A stretch of DNA of 64,000 bases from Colletes latitarsis (lineage: Eukaryota > Arthropoda > Insecta > Hymenoptera > Colletidae), in assembly GCF_051014445.1 (NCBI RefSeq), contig NW_027488384.1, positions 558,001 through 622,000 of the forward strand. Reading direction: 5' to 3'. Every line of letters starts with the position of its first letter. The first letter of the stretch is position 1. Positions 1 through 14,190 of the stretch are shown in pieces. Under the pieces are notes generated by a model that saw only the letters and a program-made list of their open reading frames with translations, searched no databases and was not told where the DNA came from. Made by a program: the position numbers and the translations under genes.

Positions 1-3000
1 TTTTAGAGGATAACGCAAGTTAGGTCTGGGATAGGTCTGGGATTTGCCCTCATCAGGGTCTTATTTTCGCATTTTTCACATACTTGTTGAACAGATCCTG
101 GGATTCATTCTGGTTTGGATCACGTAGTAATGTGGTACCACACTGAAACAGTCAATTAAACCTGGTCTTGATAAATATTTTAGAGGATAACGCGTGTTAG
201 GTCTGGGTTAGGTCTAGGATTTGCCCTCATCAGGCTCATACTTTCGCATATTTCTCATACTTGTTGGCCAGATCCTAGGCTTCTACTGGTTTGGATCACG
301 TAGTAATGTGGAACCACACTGAAACAGTCAATTAAACATGGCCTTGATAAATATTTTAGAGGATAACGCATGTTAGGTCTGGGTTAGGTGTAGGATTTGC
401 CCTCATCTGTCTCATACTTTCGCATTCTTCACATACCTCTTGAACAGATCCTGGGTTTTTTCTTGGTCCGATCACGTAATAATGTGGTACCACACTGTAA
501 CAGACCATTAAAACTGGTGTCGATTGATATTTTAGAGGATAACACATGTTAGGTCTAGGTTAGGTCTGGGATTTGCCCTCATCAGGGTCATACTTTCGCA
601 TAATTCTCATACTTGTTGGCTAGATCCTGGGCTTTTTCTGGATTGGAACACGTAGTAATGTGGTACCACACTGAAACTGTCAATTAGACGTGGTTTCTGT
701 CAATATTTTAGAGGTTAACACATGTTAGGTCTAGGTTAGGCCTAGGATTTGCCCTCATCTGTCTCATACTTTCGCATTCATCACATACTTCTTGAACAGA
801 TCCTGGGTTTTTCCTTGTTTCGATCACGTAGTAATGTGGTACCACACTGAAACAGTCGATTAAACCTGGTTTCGATCAATATTTTTGAGGATAACGCGTG
901 TTAGGTCAAGGTTAGGCCTGGGATTTTCCCTCATCAGACTCATACTTTCGCATGTTTCTCATACTTGTTTGCTAGATCCTGGGCCTTTTCTGGATTGGAT
1001 CACGTTGTAATGTTGTACCACACTGAAACTCTCATTTAAACGTGGTTTCCGTCAATATTTTAGAGGATAACAAATGTTAGGTCTAGGTTAGGTCTAGGAT
1101 TTGCCCTCATCAGTCTCATACTTTCGCATTCTTCACATAATTCTTGAACAGATCCTGGGTTTTTTCTTGTTTCGATCACGTAGTAATGTGGTACCACACT
1201 GAAACAGACCTTTAAACCTGGTTACGATCAATATTTTAGAGGATAACGCACGTTAGGTCTGGGTTAGGTCTAGGATTTGCCCTCATCTGTCTCATACTTT
1301 CGCATTCTTCACATACCTCTTGAACAGATCCTGGGTTTTTTCTTGGTCCGATCACGTAATAATGTGGTACCACACTGTAACAGACCATTAAAACTGGTGT
1401 CGATTGATATTTTAGAGGATAACACATGTTAGGTCTAGGTTAGGTCTGGGATTTGCCCTCATCAGGGTCATACTTTCGCATAATTCTCATACTTGTTGGC
1501 TAGATCCTGGGCTTTTTCTGGATTGGAACACGTAGTAATGTGGTACCACACTGAAACTGTCAATTAGACGTGGTTTCTGTCAATATTTTAGAGGTTAACA
1601 CATGTTAGGTCTAGGTTAGGCCTAGGATTTGCCCTCATCTGTCTCATACTTTCGCATTCTCCACATACTTGTTGAACTGATCCTGGGTTTCTTCTGGTTT
1701 GGATCACGTAGTATTGTGGTACTACACTGAAACAGTCAATTAAACCTGGTCTTGATAAATATTTTAGAGGATAACGCGTGTTAGGTCTGGGTTAGGTCTA
1801 GGATTTGCCCTCATCAGGCTCATACTTTCGCATGTTTCTCATACTTGTTTGCTAGATCCTGGGCCTTTTCTGGATTGGATCACGTTGTAATGTTGTACCA
1901 CACTGAAACTCTCATTTAAACGTGGTTTCCGTCAATATTTTAGAGGATAACAAATGTTAGGTCTAGGTTAGGTCTAGGATTTGCCCTCATCAGTCTCATA
2001 CTTTCGCATTCTTCACATAATTCTTGAACAGATCCTGGGTTTTTTCTTGTTTCGATCACGTAGTAATGTGGTACCACACTGAAACAGACCTTTAAACCTG
2101 GTTACGATCAATATTTTAGAGGATAACGCACGTTAGGTCTGGGTTAGGTCTAGGATTTGCCCTCATCAGGCTCATACTTTCGCGTTTTTCACATACTTGT
2201 TGGAGGGGTTCTTGCGCTTTTTCTGGTTTGGATCACGTAGTAATGTGGTACCACACTGAAACCGTCAATTAATCCTGATTACGATTAATAATTTAGAGGA
2301 TAACGCACGTTAGGACTAGGTTAGGCCAGGTATTTTCCCTCATCAGACTCGTACTTTCGCATTCTTCACATACTTGTTGAACAGATACTAGGTTTTTTCT
2401 GGCTTGGATCACGTAGTAATGTGGAACCACACTTAAACAGTCAATTAAACATGGTCTTGATAAATATTTTATAGGATAACGCAAGTTATGTCTGGGATAG
2501 ATCTGGGATTTGCCCTCATCAGACTCATAATTTCGCATTCATCACATACTTCTTGAACAGATCCTGGGTTTTTTCTGGTTTGGATCACGTAGTAATGTGG
2601 TACCACACTGAAACAGTCCATTAAACCTGACTTCGATCAATATTTTAGAGGATAACGCACGTTAGGTCTGGGTTAGGCCTAGGATTTGCCCTCATCAGGC
2701 TCATACTTTCGCGTTTTTCACATACTTGTTGAAGAGATCTTGGGGTTTTGCTGGTTTCGATCACGTAGTAATGTGGTACCACGCTGAAACAGACCATTAA
2801 ACCTGATTTCGATTAATATTTTGGAAGATAACACACGTTAGGTCTAGGTTAGGTGGGGATTTGCCCTCATCAGGGTCATACTTTCGCATATTTCTCATAC
2901 TTGTTTGCTAGATCCCGGGCCTTTTCTGGATTGGATCACGTTGTAATGTTGTACCACACTGCAACTGTCCATTAAAACTGGATTCGATCAATATTTTATA

Positions 3001-6000
3001 GGATAACACATGTTAAGTCTTGGTTAGGTCTGGGATTTTCCCTCATCAGACTCATACTTTCGCATTGTTCACATACTCGTTGAACTGATCCTGAGCTTTT
3101 ATGGATTGGATCACGTAGTGATGTGGTACCACACTGAAACTGCCAACTAAACCTGGTTTCCGTTAATATTTTACAGGATAACACATGTTAGATCTAGGTT
3201 AGGTCTAGGATTTGCCCTCATCAGCTTCATACTTTCGCATTCTTCACATACTTCTTGAACAGATCCTGGTTTTTTTCTGGTTTCGATCACGTAGTAATGT
3301 GGTACCACGCTGAAGCACACCATTAAACCTGATTTCGATTAATATTTTGGAGGATAACACACGTTAGGTCTAGGTTAGGTGGGGATTTGCCCACATCAGG
3401 GTCATACTTTCGCAGTTTTAACATACATGTTGACCTGATCGATGGTTTTTTCTGCATTGCATCACGTAGTAATGTGGTACCACAGTAAAACTGTCCATTA
3501 AAACTGGATTCGATCAATATTTTATAGGATAACACATGTTAAGTCTAGGTTAGGTCTGGGATTTGCCCTCATCAGGGTCATACTTTCGCAGTTTTAACAT
3601 ACATGTAAACCTGATCGATCGTTTTTTCTGGTTTGGATCACGTACTAATGTGGTACCACACTGAAACAGTCCATTAAACCTGGTTTCGATCAATATTTTA
3701 GAGGATAACGCATGTTAGGTCTAGCTTAGGCTGGGGATTTGCCCTCATCAGGGTCATCCTTTCGCAGTTTTAACATACATATTGACCTGAGCGAGGGTTT
3801 TTTCTGCTTTGGATCACGTAGCAAAGTGGTACCACACTAAAACAGACAATTAAACCTGATTTCGATTAATATTTCAGAGGATAACACACGTTAGGTCTAG
3901 GTTAGGTGGGGATTTGCCCTCATCAGGCTCATACATTCGCGTTTTTCACATACTTGTTGAACAGATCCTGGGTTTTTTCTGGTTTGGAACACGTAGTAAT
4001 GTGGAACCACACTGAAACAGTCAATTAAACATGGTCTTGATAAATATTTTAGAGGATAACGCAAGTTAGGTCTGGGATAGGTCTGGGATTTGCCCTCATT
4101 ACGGTCATACTTTCGCATTTTTCACATACTTGTTGAACAGATCCTGGGATTTTTTCTGGTTTGGATCACGTAGTACTGTGGTACCACACTGAAACAGTCG
4201 ATTAAACCTGGTCTTGATAAATATTTTAGAGGATAACGCGTGTTAGGTCTGGGTTAGGTCTAGGATTTGCCCTCATCAGGCTCATACTTTCGCATATCTC
4301 TCATACTTGTTGGCCAGATCCTAGGCTTCCACTGGTTTGGATCACGTAGTAATGTGGTACCACACTGAAACAGTCAATTAAACCTGGTCTTGATAGATAT
4401 TTTAGAGGATAACGCGTGTTAGGTCTGGGTTAGGTCTAGGATATGCCCTCATCAGGCTCATACTATCGCATATTTCTCATACCTGTTTGCTAGATCCTGG
4501 GCCTTTTCTGGATTGGATCACGTTGTAATGTTGTACCACACTGAAACTGTCATTTAAACGTGGTTTCAGTCAATATTTTGGAGGATTACACATGTTGGGT
4601 CTAGGTTAGGTCTAGGATTTGCCCTCATCAGGCTCATACTTTCGCGTTTTTCACATACTTGTTGAACAGATCCTGGGTTTTTTCTTGTTTCGATCACGTA
4701 GTAAAGTGGTACCACACTGAAACAGTCAATTAACCATGGTCTTGATAAATATTCCAGAGGATAACGCATGTTAGGTCTGGGCTAGGTCTAGGATTTGCCC
4801 TCATCAGGCTCATACTTTCGCATATTTCTCATACTTGTTGGCCAGATCCTAGGCTTCCACTGGTTTGGATCACGTAGTAATGTGGTACCACACTGAAACA
4901 GTCAATTAAACATGGTCTTGATAAATATTTCAGAGGATAACGCATGATAGGTCTGGGCTAGGTCTAGGATTTGCCCTCATCAGGCTCATACTTTCGCATT
5001 CTTCACATACTTCTTGAACAGATCCTGGGTTTTTTCTGGTTTGGATCACGTAGTAATGTGGTACCACACTGAAACAGTCCATTAAACCTGATTTCGATCA
5101 ATATATTAGAGGATAACGCATGTTAGGTCTAGGTTAGGCCTGGGATTTTCCCTCATCAGAAACATACTTTCGCATTCTTCACATACTTGTTGAACAGATC
5201 CTGGGTTTTTTCCGGTTTGGATCACGTAGTAATGTGGAACCACACTGAAACAGTCAATTAAACATGGTCTTGATAAATATTTTAGAGGATAACGCAAGTT
5301 AGGTCTGGGATAGGTCTGGGATTTGCCCTCATCAGGGTCTTATTTTCGCATTTTTCACATACTTGTTGAACAGATCCTGGGATTCTTTCTGGTTTGGATC
5401 ACGTAGTAACGTGGTACCACACTGAAACAGTCAATTAAACCTGGTCTTGATAAATATTTTAGAGGATAACGCGTGTTAGGTCTGGGTTAGGTCTAGGATT
5501 TGCCCTCATCAGGCTCATACTTTCGCATATTTCTCATACTTGTTGGCCAGATCCTAGGCTTCCACTGGTTTGGATCACGTAGTAATGTGGAACCACACTG
5601 AAACAGTCAATTAAACATGGTCTTGATAAATATTTTAGAGGATAACGCATGTTAGGTCTGGGTTAGGTGTAGGATTTGCCCTCATCTGTCTCATACTTCG
5701 CATTCTTCACATACCTCTTGAACAGATCCTGGGTTTTTTCTTGGTCCGATCACGTAATAATGTGGTACCACACTGTAACAGACCATTAAAACTGGTGTCG
5801 ATTGATATTTTAGAGGATAACACATGTTAGGTCTAGGTTAGGTCTGGGATTTGCCCTCATCAGGGTCATACTTTCGCATAATTCTCATACTTGTTGGCTA
5901 GATCCTGGCCTTTTTCTGGGTTGGAACACGTAGTAATGTGGTACCACACTGAAACTGTCAATTAGACGTGGTTTCTGTCAATATTTTAGAGGATAACACA

Positions 6001-7154
6001 TGTTAGGTCTAGGTTAGGTCTAGGATTTGCCCTCATCTGTCTCATACTTTCGCATTCATCACATACTTCTTGAACAGATCCTGGGTTTTTTCTTGTTTCG
6101 ATCACGTAGTAATGTGGTACCACACTGAAGCAGTCGATTAAACCTGGTTTCGATCAATATTTTTGAGGATAACGCATGTTAGGTCAAGGTTAGGCCTGGG
6201 ATTTTCCCTCATCAGACTCATACTTTCGTATTCTTCACATACTTGTTGAACTGATCCTGGGTTTCTTCTGGTTTGGATCACGTAGTATTGTGGTACTACA
6301 CTGAAACAGTCAATTAAACCTGGTCTTGATAAATATTTTAGAGGATAACGCGTGTTAGGTCTGGGTTAGGTCTAGGATTTGCCCTCATCAGGCTCATACT
6401 TTCGCATATTTCTCATACTTGTTTGCTAGATCCTGGGCCTTTTCTGGATTGGATCACGTTGTAATGTTGTACCACACTGAGACTCTCATTTAAACGTGGT
6501 TTCCGTCAATATTTTAGAGGATAACACATGTTAGGTCTAGGTTAGGTCTAGGATTTGCCCTCATCAGTCTCATACTTTCGCATTCTTCACATAATTCTTG
6601 AACAGATCCTGGGTTTTTTCTTGTTTCGATCACGTAGTAATGTGGTACCACACTGAAACAGACCTTCAAACCTGGTTACGATCAATATTTTAGAGGATAA
6701 CGCACGTTAGGTCTGGGTTAGGTCTAGGATTTGCCCTCATCAGGCTCATACTTTCGCGTTTTTCACATACTTGTTGAAGAGATCCTGCGCTTTTTCTGGT
6801 TTGGATCACGTAGTAATGTGGTACCACACTGAAACCGTCAATTAATCCTGATTACGATTAATATTTTAGAGGATAACGCACGTTAGGACTAGGTTAGGCC
6901 TGGTATTTTCCCTCATCAGACTCGTACTTTCGCATTCTTCACATACTTGTTGAACAGATACTAGGTTTTTTCTGGTTTGGATCACGTAGTAATGTGGAAC
7001 CACACTTAAACAGTAAATTAAACATGGTCTTGATAAATATTTTATAGGATAACGCAAGTTATGTCTGGGATAGATCTGGGATTTGCCCTCATCAGACTCA
7101 TACTTTCGCATTCATCACATACTTCTTGAACAGATCCTGGGTTTTTTCTGGTTT
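1..7154. repeat. 176-bp satellite array, left block with 4.4-5.3-kb long-range repeats
   Basis: Tandem monomers of about 176 bp fill the block. Recurring words in order are GATCACGTAGTAATGTGG, TACCACACTGAAACAGTC, AATATTTTAGAGGATAACGC, GTTAGGTCTGGGTTAGG, ATTTGCCCTCATCAG, CATACTTTCGCAT and CAGATCCTGGG. Position 1 onward recurs near 5280 (30 monomers away), while 3323-4118 recurs at 7723-8518 (exactly 4400 bp, 25 monomers), so whole monomers were gained or lost between copies. A local 880-bp (5-monomer) duplication is seen at 356-547 versus 1236-1427. No gene, tRNA or rRNA is visible; short ORFs here are by-products of the repeat. Satellites of this period often lie at centromeres or in pericentromeric or subtelomeric heterochromatin; which applies here cannot be told from sequence. 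Confidence 0.95.
4063..4078. other. Empty (pre-insertion) version of the retrotransposon target site, older paralogue
   Basis: The word AAGTTAGGTCTGGGAT occurs here uninterrupted and continues into AGGTCTGGGATTTGCCC and CTCATTACGGTC, the same distinctive context that follows the retrotransposon at 21525. It lies exactly 4400 bp before the second empty site at 8463, so it belongs to the older long-range duplication. Confidence 0.85.
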
Positions 7155-10100
7155 GGATCACGTAGTAATGTGGTACCACACTGAAACAGTCCATTAAACC
7201 TGATTTCGATCAATATTTTAGAGGATAACGCATGTTAGGTCTAGGTTAGGCCTGGGATTTGCCCCCATCAGGGTCTTATTTTCGCACTTTTCACATACTT
7301 GTTGAACAGATCCTGGGATTTTTTCTGGTTTGGATCACGTAGTAATGTGGTACCACACTGAAACAGTCAATTAAACCTGGTCTTGATAAATATTTTAGAG
7401 GATAACGCGTGTTAGGTCTGGGTTAGGTCTAGGATTTGCCCTCATCAGGCTCATACTTTCGCATATTTCTCATACTTCTTTGCTAGATCCTGGGCTTTTT
7501 CTGGTTCGGATCACGTAGTAATGTGGTACCACACTGAAACCGTCAATTAATCCTGATTACGATTAATATTTTAGAGGATAACGCACGTTAGGTCTGGGTT
7601 AGGTCTAGGATTTGCCCTCATCAGGCTCATACTTTCGCGTTTTTCACATACTTGTTGAAGAGATCCTGGGCTTTTTCTGGTTTCGATCACGTAGTAATGT
7701 GGTACCACGCTGAAACAGCCCATTAAACCTGATTTCGATTAATATTTTGGAAGATAACACACGTTAGGTCTAGGTTAGGTGGGGATTTGCCCTCATCAGG
7801 GTCATACTTTCGCAGTTTTAACATACATGTTGACCTGATCGATGGTTTTTTCTGCATTGCATCACGTAGTAATGTGGTACCACACTAAAACTGTCCATTA
7901 AAACTGGATTCGATCAATATTTTATAGGATAACACATGTTAAGTCTAGGTTAGGTCTGGGATTTGCCCTCATCAGGGTCATACTTTCGCAGTTTTAACAT
8001 ACATGTAAACCTGATCGATCGTTTTTTCTGGTTTGGATCACTTGCTAATGTGGTACCACACTGAAACAGTTCATTAAACCTGGTTTCGATCAATATTTTA
8101 GAGGATAACGCATGTTAGGTCTAGCTTAGGCTGGGGATTTGCCCTCATCAGGGTCATCCTTTCGCAGTTTTAACATACATATTGACCTGGGCGAGGGTTT
8201 TTTCTGCTTTGGATCACGTAGCAAAGTGGTACCACACTAAAACAGACAATTAAACCTGATTTCGATTAATATTTCAGAGGATAACACACGTTAGGTCTAG
8301 GTTAGGTGGGGATTTGCCCTCATCAGGCTCATACATTCGCGTTTTTCACATACTTGTTGAACAGATCCTGGGTTTTTTCTGGTTTGGAACACGTAGTAAT
8401 GTGGAACCACACTGAAACAGTCAATTAAACATGGTCTTGATAAATATTTTAGAGGATAACGCAAGTTAGGTCTGGGATAGGTCTGGGATTTGCCCTCATT
8501 ACGGTCATACTTTCGCATTTTTCACATACTTGTTGAACAGATCCTGGGATTTTTTCTGGTTTGGATCACGTAGTACTGTGGTACCACACTGAAACAGTCG
8601 ATTAAACCTGGTCTTGATAAATATTTTAGAGGATAACGCGTGTTAGGTCTGGGTTAAGTCTAGGATTTGCCCTCATCAGGCTCATACTTTCGCATATCTC
8701 TCATACTTGTTGGCCAGATCCTAGGCTTCCACTGGTTCGGATCACGTAGTAATGTGGTACCACACTGAAACAGTCAATTAAACCTGGTCTTGATAGATAT
8801 TTTAGAGGATAACGCGTGTTAGGTCTGGGTTAGGTCTAGGATTTGCCCTCATCAGGCTCACACTTTCGCGTTTTTCACATACTTGTTGAACAGATCCTGG
8901 GTTTTTTCTTGTTTCGATCACGTAGTAAAGTGGTACCACACTGAAACAGTCAATTAACCATGGTCTTGATAAATATTTCAGAGGATAACGCATGTTAGGT
9001 CTGGGCTAGGTCTAGGATTTGCCCTCATCAGGCTCATACTTTCGCATATTTCTCATACTTGTTTGCTAGATCCTGTGCCTTTTCTGGATTGGATCACGTT
9101 GTAATGTTGTACCACATTGAAACTGTCATTTAAACGTGGTTTCCGTCAATATTTTTGAGGATAACACATGTTGGGTCTAGGTTAGGTCTAGGATTTGCCC
9201 TCATCAGGCTCATACTTTCGCGTTTTTCACATACTTGTTGAACAGATCCTGGGTTTTTTCTTGTTTCGATCACGTAGTAAAGTGGTACCACACTGAAACA
9301 GTCAATTAACCATGGTCTTGATAAATATTTCAGAGGATAACGCATGTTAGGTCTGGGCTAGGTCTAGGATTTGCCCTCATCAGGCTCATACTTTCGCATA
9401 TTTCTCATACTTGTTGGCCAGATCCTAGGCTTCCACTGGTTTGGATCACGTAGTAATGTGGTACCACACTGAAACAGTCAATTAAACATGGTCTTGATAA
9501 ATATTTCAGAGGATAACGCATGATAGGTCTGGGCTAGGTCTAGGATTTGCCCTCATCAGGCTCATACTTTCGCATATTTCTCATTCTTGTTGGCTAGATC
9601 CTGGGCTTTTTCTGGTTTGGATCACGTAGTAATGTGGTACCACACTGAAACAGTCAATTAAACCTGGTTTCGATTAATATTTTAGTGGATAACGCATGTT
9701 AGGTCTAGGTTAGGCCTGGGATTTTCCCTCATCAGACTCATACTGTCGCATTCTTCACATACTTGTTGAACAGATCCTGGGTTTTTTCTGTTTTCTTTCT
9801 CGTAGTAATGTGGTACCACACTGAAACAGTCGATTAAACCTGGTTTCGATCAATATTTTAGAGGATAACGCCTGTTATGTCTAGGTTAGGCCAGGGATTT
9901 TCCCTCATCAGACTCATACTTTCGCATTCTTCACATACTCGTTGAACTGATCCTGGGCTTTTCTGGATTGGATCACGTAGTAATGTGGTACCACACTGAA
10001 ACTGCCAACTAAACCTGGTTTCCTTTAATATTTTACAGGATAACACATGTTAGATCTAGGTTAGGTCTAGGATTTGCCCTCATCAGCTTCATACTTTCGC

Positions 10101-13100
10101 ATTCTTCACATACTTCTTGAACAGATCCTGGGCTTTTTCTGGTTTGGATCACGTAGTAATATGGTACCACACTGAAACAGTCAATTAAACCTGGTTTCGA
10201 TTAATATTTTAGTGGATAACGCATGTTAGGTCTAGGTTAGGCCTGGGATTTTCCCTCATCAGACTCATACTGTCGCATTCTTCACATACTTGTTGAACAG
10301 ATCCTGGGTTTTTTCTGTTTTCTTTCTCGTAGTAATGTGGTACCACACTGAAACAGTCAATTAAACCTGGTCTTGATAAATATTTTAGAGGATAACGCGT
10401 GTTAGGTCTGGGTTAGATCTAGGATTTGCCCTCATCAGGCTCATACTTTCGCATATTTCTCATACTTGTTTGCTAGATCCCGGGCCTTTTCTGGATTGGA
10501 TCACGTTGTAATTTTGTACCACACTGATACTCTCATTTAAACGTGGTTTCAGTCAATATCTTAGAGGATAACACATGTTAGGTATAGGTTACGTCTAGGA
10601 TTTGCCCTCATCAGTCTCATACTTTCGCATTCTTCACATAATTCTTGAACAGATCCTGGGTTTTTTCTTGTTTCGAGCACGTAGTAATGTGGTACCACAC
10701 TGAAACAGTCGATTAAACCTGGTTTCGATCGATATTTTTGAGGATAGCGCATGTTAGGTCAAGGTTAGGCCTGGGATTTTCCCTCATCAGACTCATACTT
10801 TCGTATTCTTCACATACTTGTTGAACTGATCCTGGGTTTCTTCTGGTTTGGATCACGTAGTAATGTGGTACCACACTGAAACAGTCAATTAAACCTGGTC
10901 TTGATAAATATTTCAGAGGATAACGCATGTTAGGTCTGGGGTAGGTCTAGGATTTGCCCTCATCAGGCTCATACTTTCGCATATTTCTCATACTTGTTTG
11001 CTAGATCCTGGGCCTTTTCTGGATTGGATCACGTTGTAATGTTGTACCACACTGAAACTGTCATTTAAACGTGGTTTCCGTCAATATTTTTGAGGATAAC
11101 ACATGTTGGGTCGAGGTTAGGTCTAGGATTTGCCCTCATCAGGCTCATACTTTCGCGTTTTTCACATACTTGTTGAACAGATCCTGGGTGTTTTCTTGTT
11201 TCGATCACGTAGTAAAGTGGTACCACACTGAAACAGTCAATTAACCATGGTCTTGATAAATATTTCAGAGGATAACGCATGTTAGGTCTGGGGTAGGTCT
11301 AGGATTTGCCCTCATCAGGCTCATACTTTCGCATATTTCTCATACTTGTTTGCTAGATCCTGGGCCTTTTCTGGATTGGATCACGTTGTAATGTTGTACC
11401 ACACTGAAACTGTCATTTAAACGTGGTTTCCGTCAATATTTTTGAGGATAACACATGTTGGGTCTAGGTTAGGTCTAGCTTTTGCCCTCATCAGGCTCAT
11501 ACTTTCGCGTTTTTCACATACTTGTTGAACAGATCCTGGGTTTTTTCTTGTTTCGATCACGTAGTAATGTGGTACCACGCTGAAGCAGACCATTAAACCT
11601 GATTTCGATTAATATTTTGGAGGATAACACACGTTAGGTCTAGGTTAGGTGGGGATTTGCCCACATCAGGGTCATACTTTCGCAGTTTTAACATACATGT
11701 TGACCTGATCGAGGGTTTTTTCTGCATTGCATCACGTAGTAATGTGGTACCACACTAAAACTGTCCATTAAAACTGGATTCGATCAATATTTTATAGGAT
11801 AACGCAAGTTATGTCTGGGATAGGTCTGAGATTTGCCCTCACCAGACTCGTACTTTCGCGTTTTTCACATACTTGTTGAACAGATACTAGGTTTTTTCTG
11901 GTTTGGATCACGTAGTAATGTGGTACCACACTGAAACAGTCAATTAAACCTGGTCTTGATAAATATTTCAGAGGATAACGCGTGTTAGGTCTGGGTTAGA
12001 TCTAGGATTTGCCCTCATCAGGCTCATACTTTCGCATATTTCTCATACTTGTTTGCTAGATCCTGGGCCATTTCTGGATTGGATCACGTTGTAATGTTGT
12101 ACCACACTGAAACTCTCATTTAAACGTGGTTTCCGTCAATATTTTAGAGGATAACACATGTTAGGTCTAGGTTAGGTCTAGGATTTGCCATCATCAGTCT
12201 CATACTTTCGCATTCTTCACATAATTCTTGAACAGATCCTGGGTTTTTTCTTGTTTCGATCACGTAGTAATGTGGTGCCACACTGAAACAGACCATTAAA
12301 CCTGGTTTCAATTAATATTTTAGAGGAGAACACATGTTAAGTCTAGGTTAGGTCTGGGATTTGCCCTCATCAGGGTCATACTTTCGCAGTTTTAACATAC
12401 ATGGAAACCTGATCGATGGTTTTTTCTGCTTTGGATCACGTCGTAAAGTGGTACCACACTGAAACAGTCAATTAAACCTGGTTTCGATCAATATTTTATA
12501 GGATAACGCTAGTTAGGTCTGGGACAGGTCTGGGATTTGCACACATCAGGGTCATACTTTCGCAGATTTAACATACATGTTGGCCTGATCGTGGGTTTTT
12601 TCTGCTTTGGATCACGTAGCAAAGTGGTACCGCAATAAAACAGTCAATTAAACCTGGTTTCGATTAATATTTTAGAGGATAACACATGTTAAGTCTTGGT
12701 TAGGTCTGGGATTTGCCCTCATCAGGGTCATACTTTGGCAGTTTTAACATACATGTAAACCTGATCGATCGTTTTTTCTGGTTTGGATCACGTACTAATG
12801 TGGTACCACACTGAAACAGTCCATTAAACCTGGTTTCGATCAATATTTTAGAGGATAACGCATGTTAGGTCTAGCTTAGGCTGGGGATTTGCCCTCATCA
12901 GGGTCATCCTTTCGCAGTTTTAACATACATATTGACCTGAGCGAGGGTTTTTTCTGCTTTGGATCACGTAGCAAAGTGGTACCACACTAAAACAGTCAAT
13001 TAAACCTGATTTCGATTAATATTTTAGAGGATAACACACGTTAGGTCTAGGTTAGGTGGGGATTTGCCCTCATCAGGGTCATACTTTCACAGTTTTAACA

Positions 13101-14190
13101 TACATGTTGACCTGATCGAGGGTTTTTTCTGCATTGCATCGCGTAGTAATGTGGTAAAACACTAAAACAGACAATTAAACCTGGTCTTGATAAATATTTT
13201 AGAGGATAACGCGTGTTAGGTCTGGGTTAGGTCTAGGATTTGCCCTCATCAGGCTCATACTTTCGCATATTTCTCGTACTTGTTGGCCAGATCCTAGGCT
13301 TCCACTGGTTTGGATCACGTAGTAATGTGGTACCACACTGAAACAGTCAATTAAACCTGGTCTTGATAGATATTTTAGAGGATAACGCGTGTTAGGTCTG
13401 GGTTAGGTCTAGGATTTACCCTCATCAGGCTCATACTTTCGCATATTTCTCATACTTGTTTGCTAGATCCTGGGCCTTTTCTGGATTGGATCACGATGTA
13501 ATGTTGTACCACACTGAAACTGTCATTTTAACGTGGTTTCCGTCAATATTTTTGAGGATAACACATGTTAGGTCTAGGTTAGGTCTAGGATTTGCCCTCA
13601 TCAGTCTCATACTTTCGCATATTTCTCATACTTGTTTGCTAGATCCTGGGCCTTTTCTGGTTTGGATCACTTGGTAATGTGGAACCACACTGAAACTGTC
13701 AATTAAACACGGTCTTGATAATTATTTTAGAGGATAACGCAAGTTAGGTCTGGGATAGGTCTGGGATTTGCCCTCATCAGTGTCATATTTTCGCATATTT
13801 CTCATACTTGTTGGCCAGATCCTAGGCTTCCACTGGTTTGGATCACGTAGTAATGTGGTACCACACTGAAACAGTCAATTAAACCTGGTCTTGATAAATA
13901 TTTTAGAGGATACCGCGTGTTAGGTCTGGGTTAGGTCTAGGATTTGCCCACATCAGGCTCATACATTCGCATATTTCTCATACTTGTTTGCTAGATCCTA
14001 GGTTTCTTCTGTTTTCTTTCACGTAGTAATGTGGTACCACACTGAAACAGTCGAATAAACCTTGTTTCGATCAATATTTTAGAGGGTATCGCATGTTATG
14101 TCTAGGTTAGGCCAGGGATTTTCCCTCATCAGACTCATACTTTCGCATTCTTCACATACTTGTTGAACTGATCCTGGGCTTTTCTGGATT
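7155..14190. repeat. First copy of a 7,036-bp tandem duplication (40 satellite monomers)
   Basis: Sequence from about 7155 reappears from about 14191 with an offset of 7036 bp. After the retrotransposon it continues with an offset of 13046 bp, that is 7036 plus a 6010-bp insertion including the target duplication. Reading the two copies side by side I found only a handful of substitutions, for example near 8737 versus 21783, 10729 versus 23775, 12836 versus 25882 and 13045 versus 26091. The breakpoint falls in the shared GATCACGTAGTAATGTGGTACC part of a monomer, as expected for unequal exchange between monomers in register. Content is satellite throughout. Confidence 0.9.
8463..8478. other. 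Empty (pre-insertion) version of the retrotransposon target site
   Basis: AAGTTAGGTCTGGGAT is present once here and is followed directly by AGGTCTGGGATTTGCCC. In the second copy of the 7-kb duplication the same 16 bases occur twice, at 15499-15514 and 21509-21524, on either side of the retrotransposon. This is the direct paralogous control for the insertion and fixes both element ends to within the ambiguity of the target duplication. Confidence 0.92.

Noticed and set aside
356..547. 63-aa minus-strand ORF that recurs in dozens of monomers (pattern M-C/R-YPLKY...VVPHYYVI...CEECES...)
   Set aside because: It reads one 176-bp monomer plus 16 bp. Because 176 is not a multiple of three, the frame shifts in every next repeat and stops. 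Copies drift freely, including start and stop changes, so the recurrence reflects the satellite and not protein selection.
13456..13677. 73-aa plus-strand ORF, identical at 26502-26723
   Set aside because: Identity is due to the 7-kb duplication; the sequence is plain satellite on the other strand.
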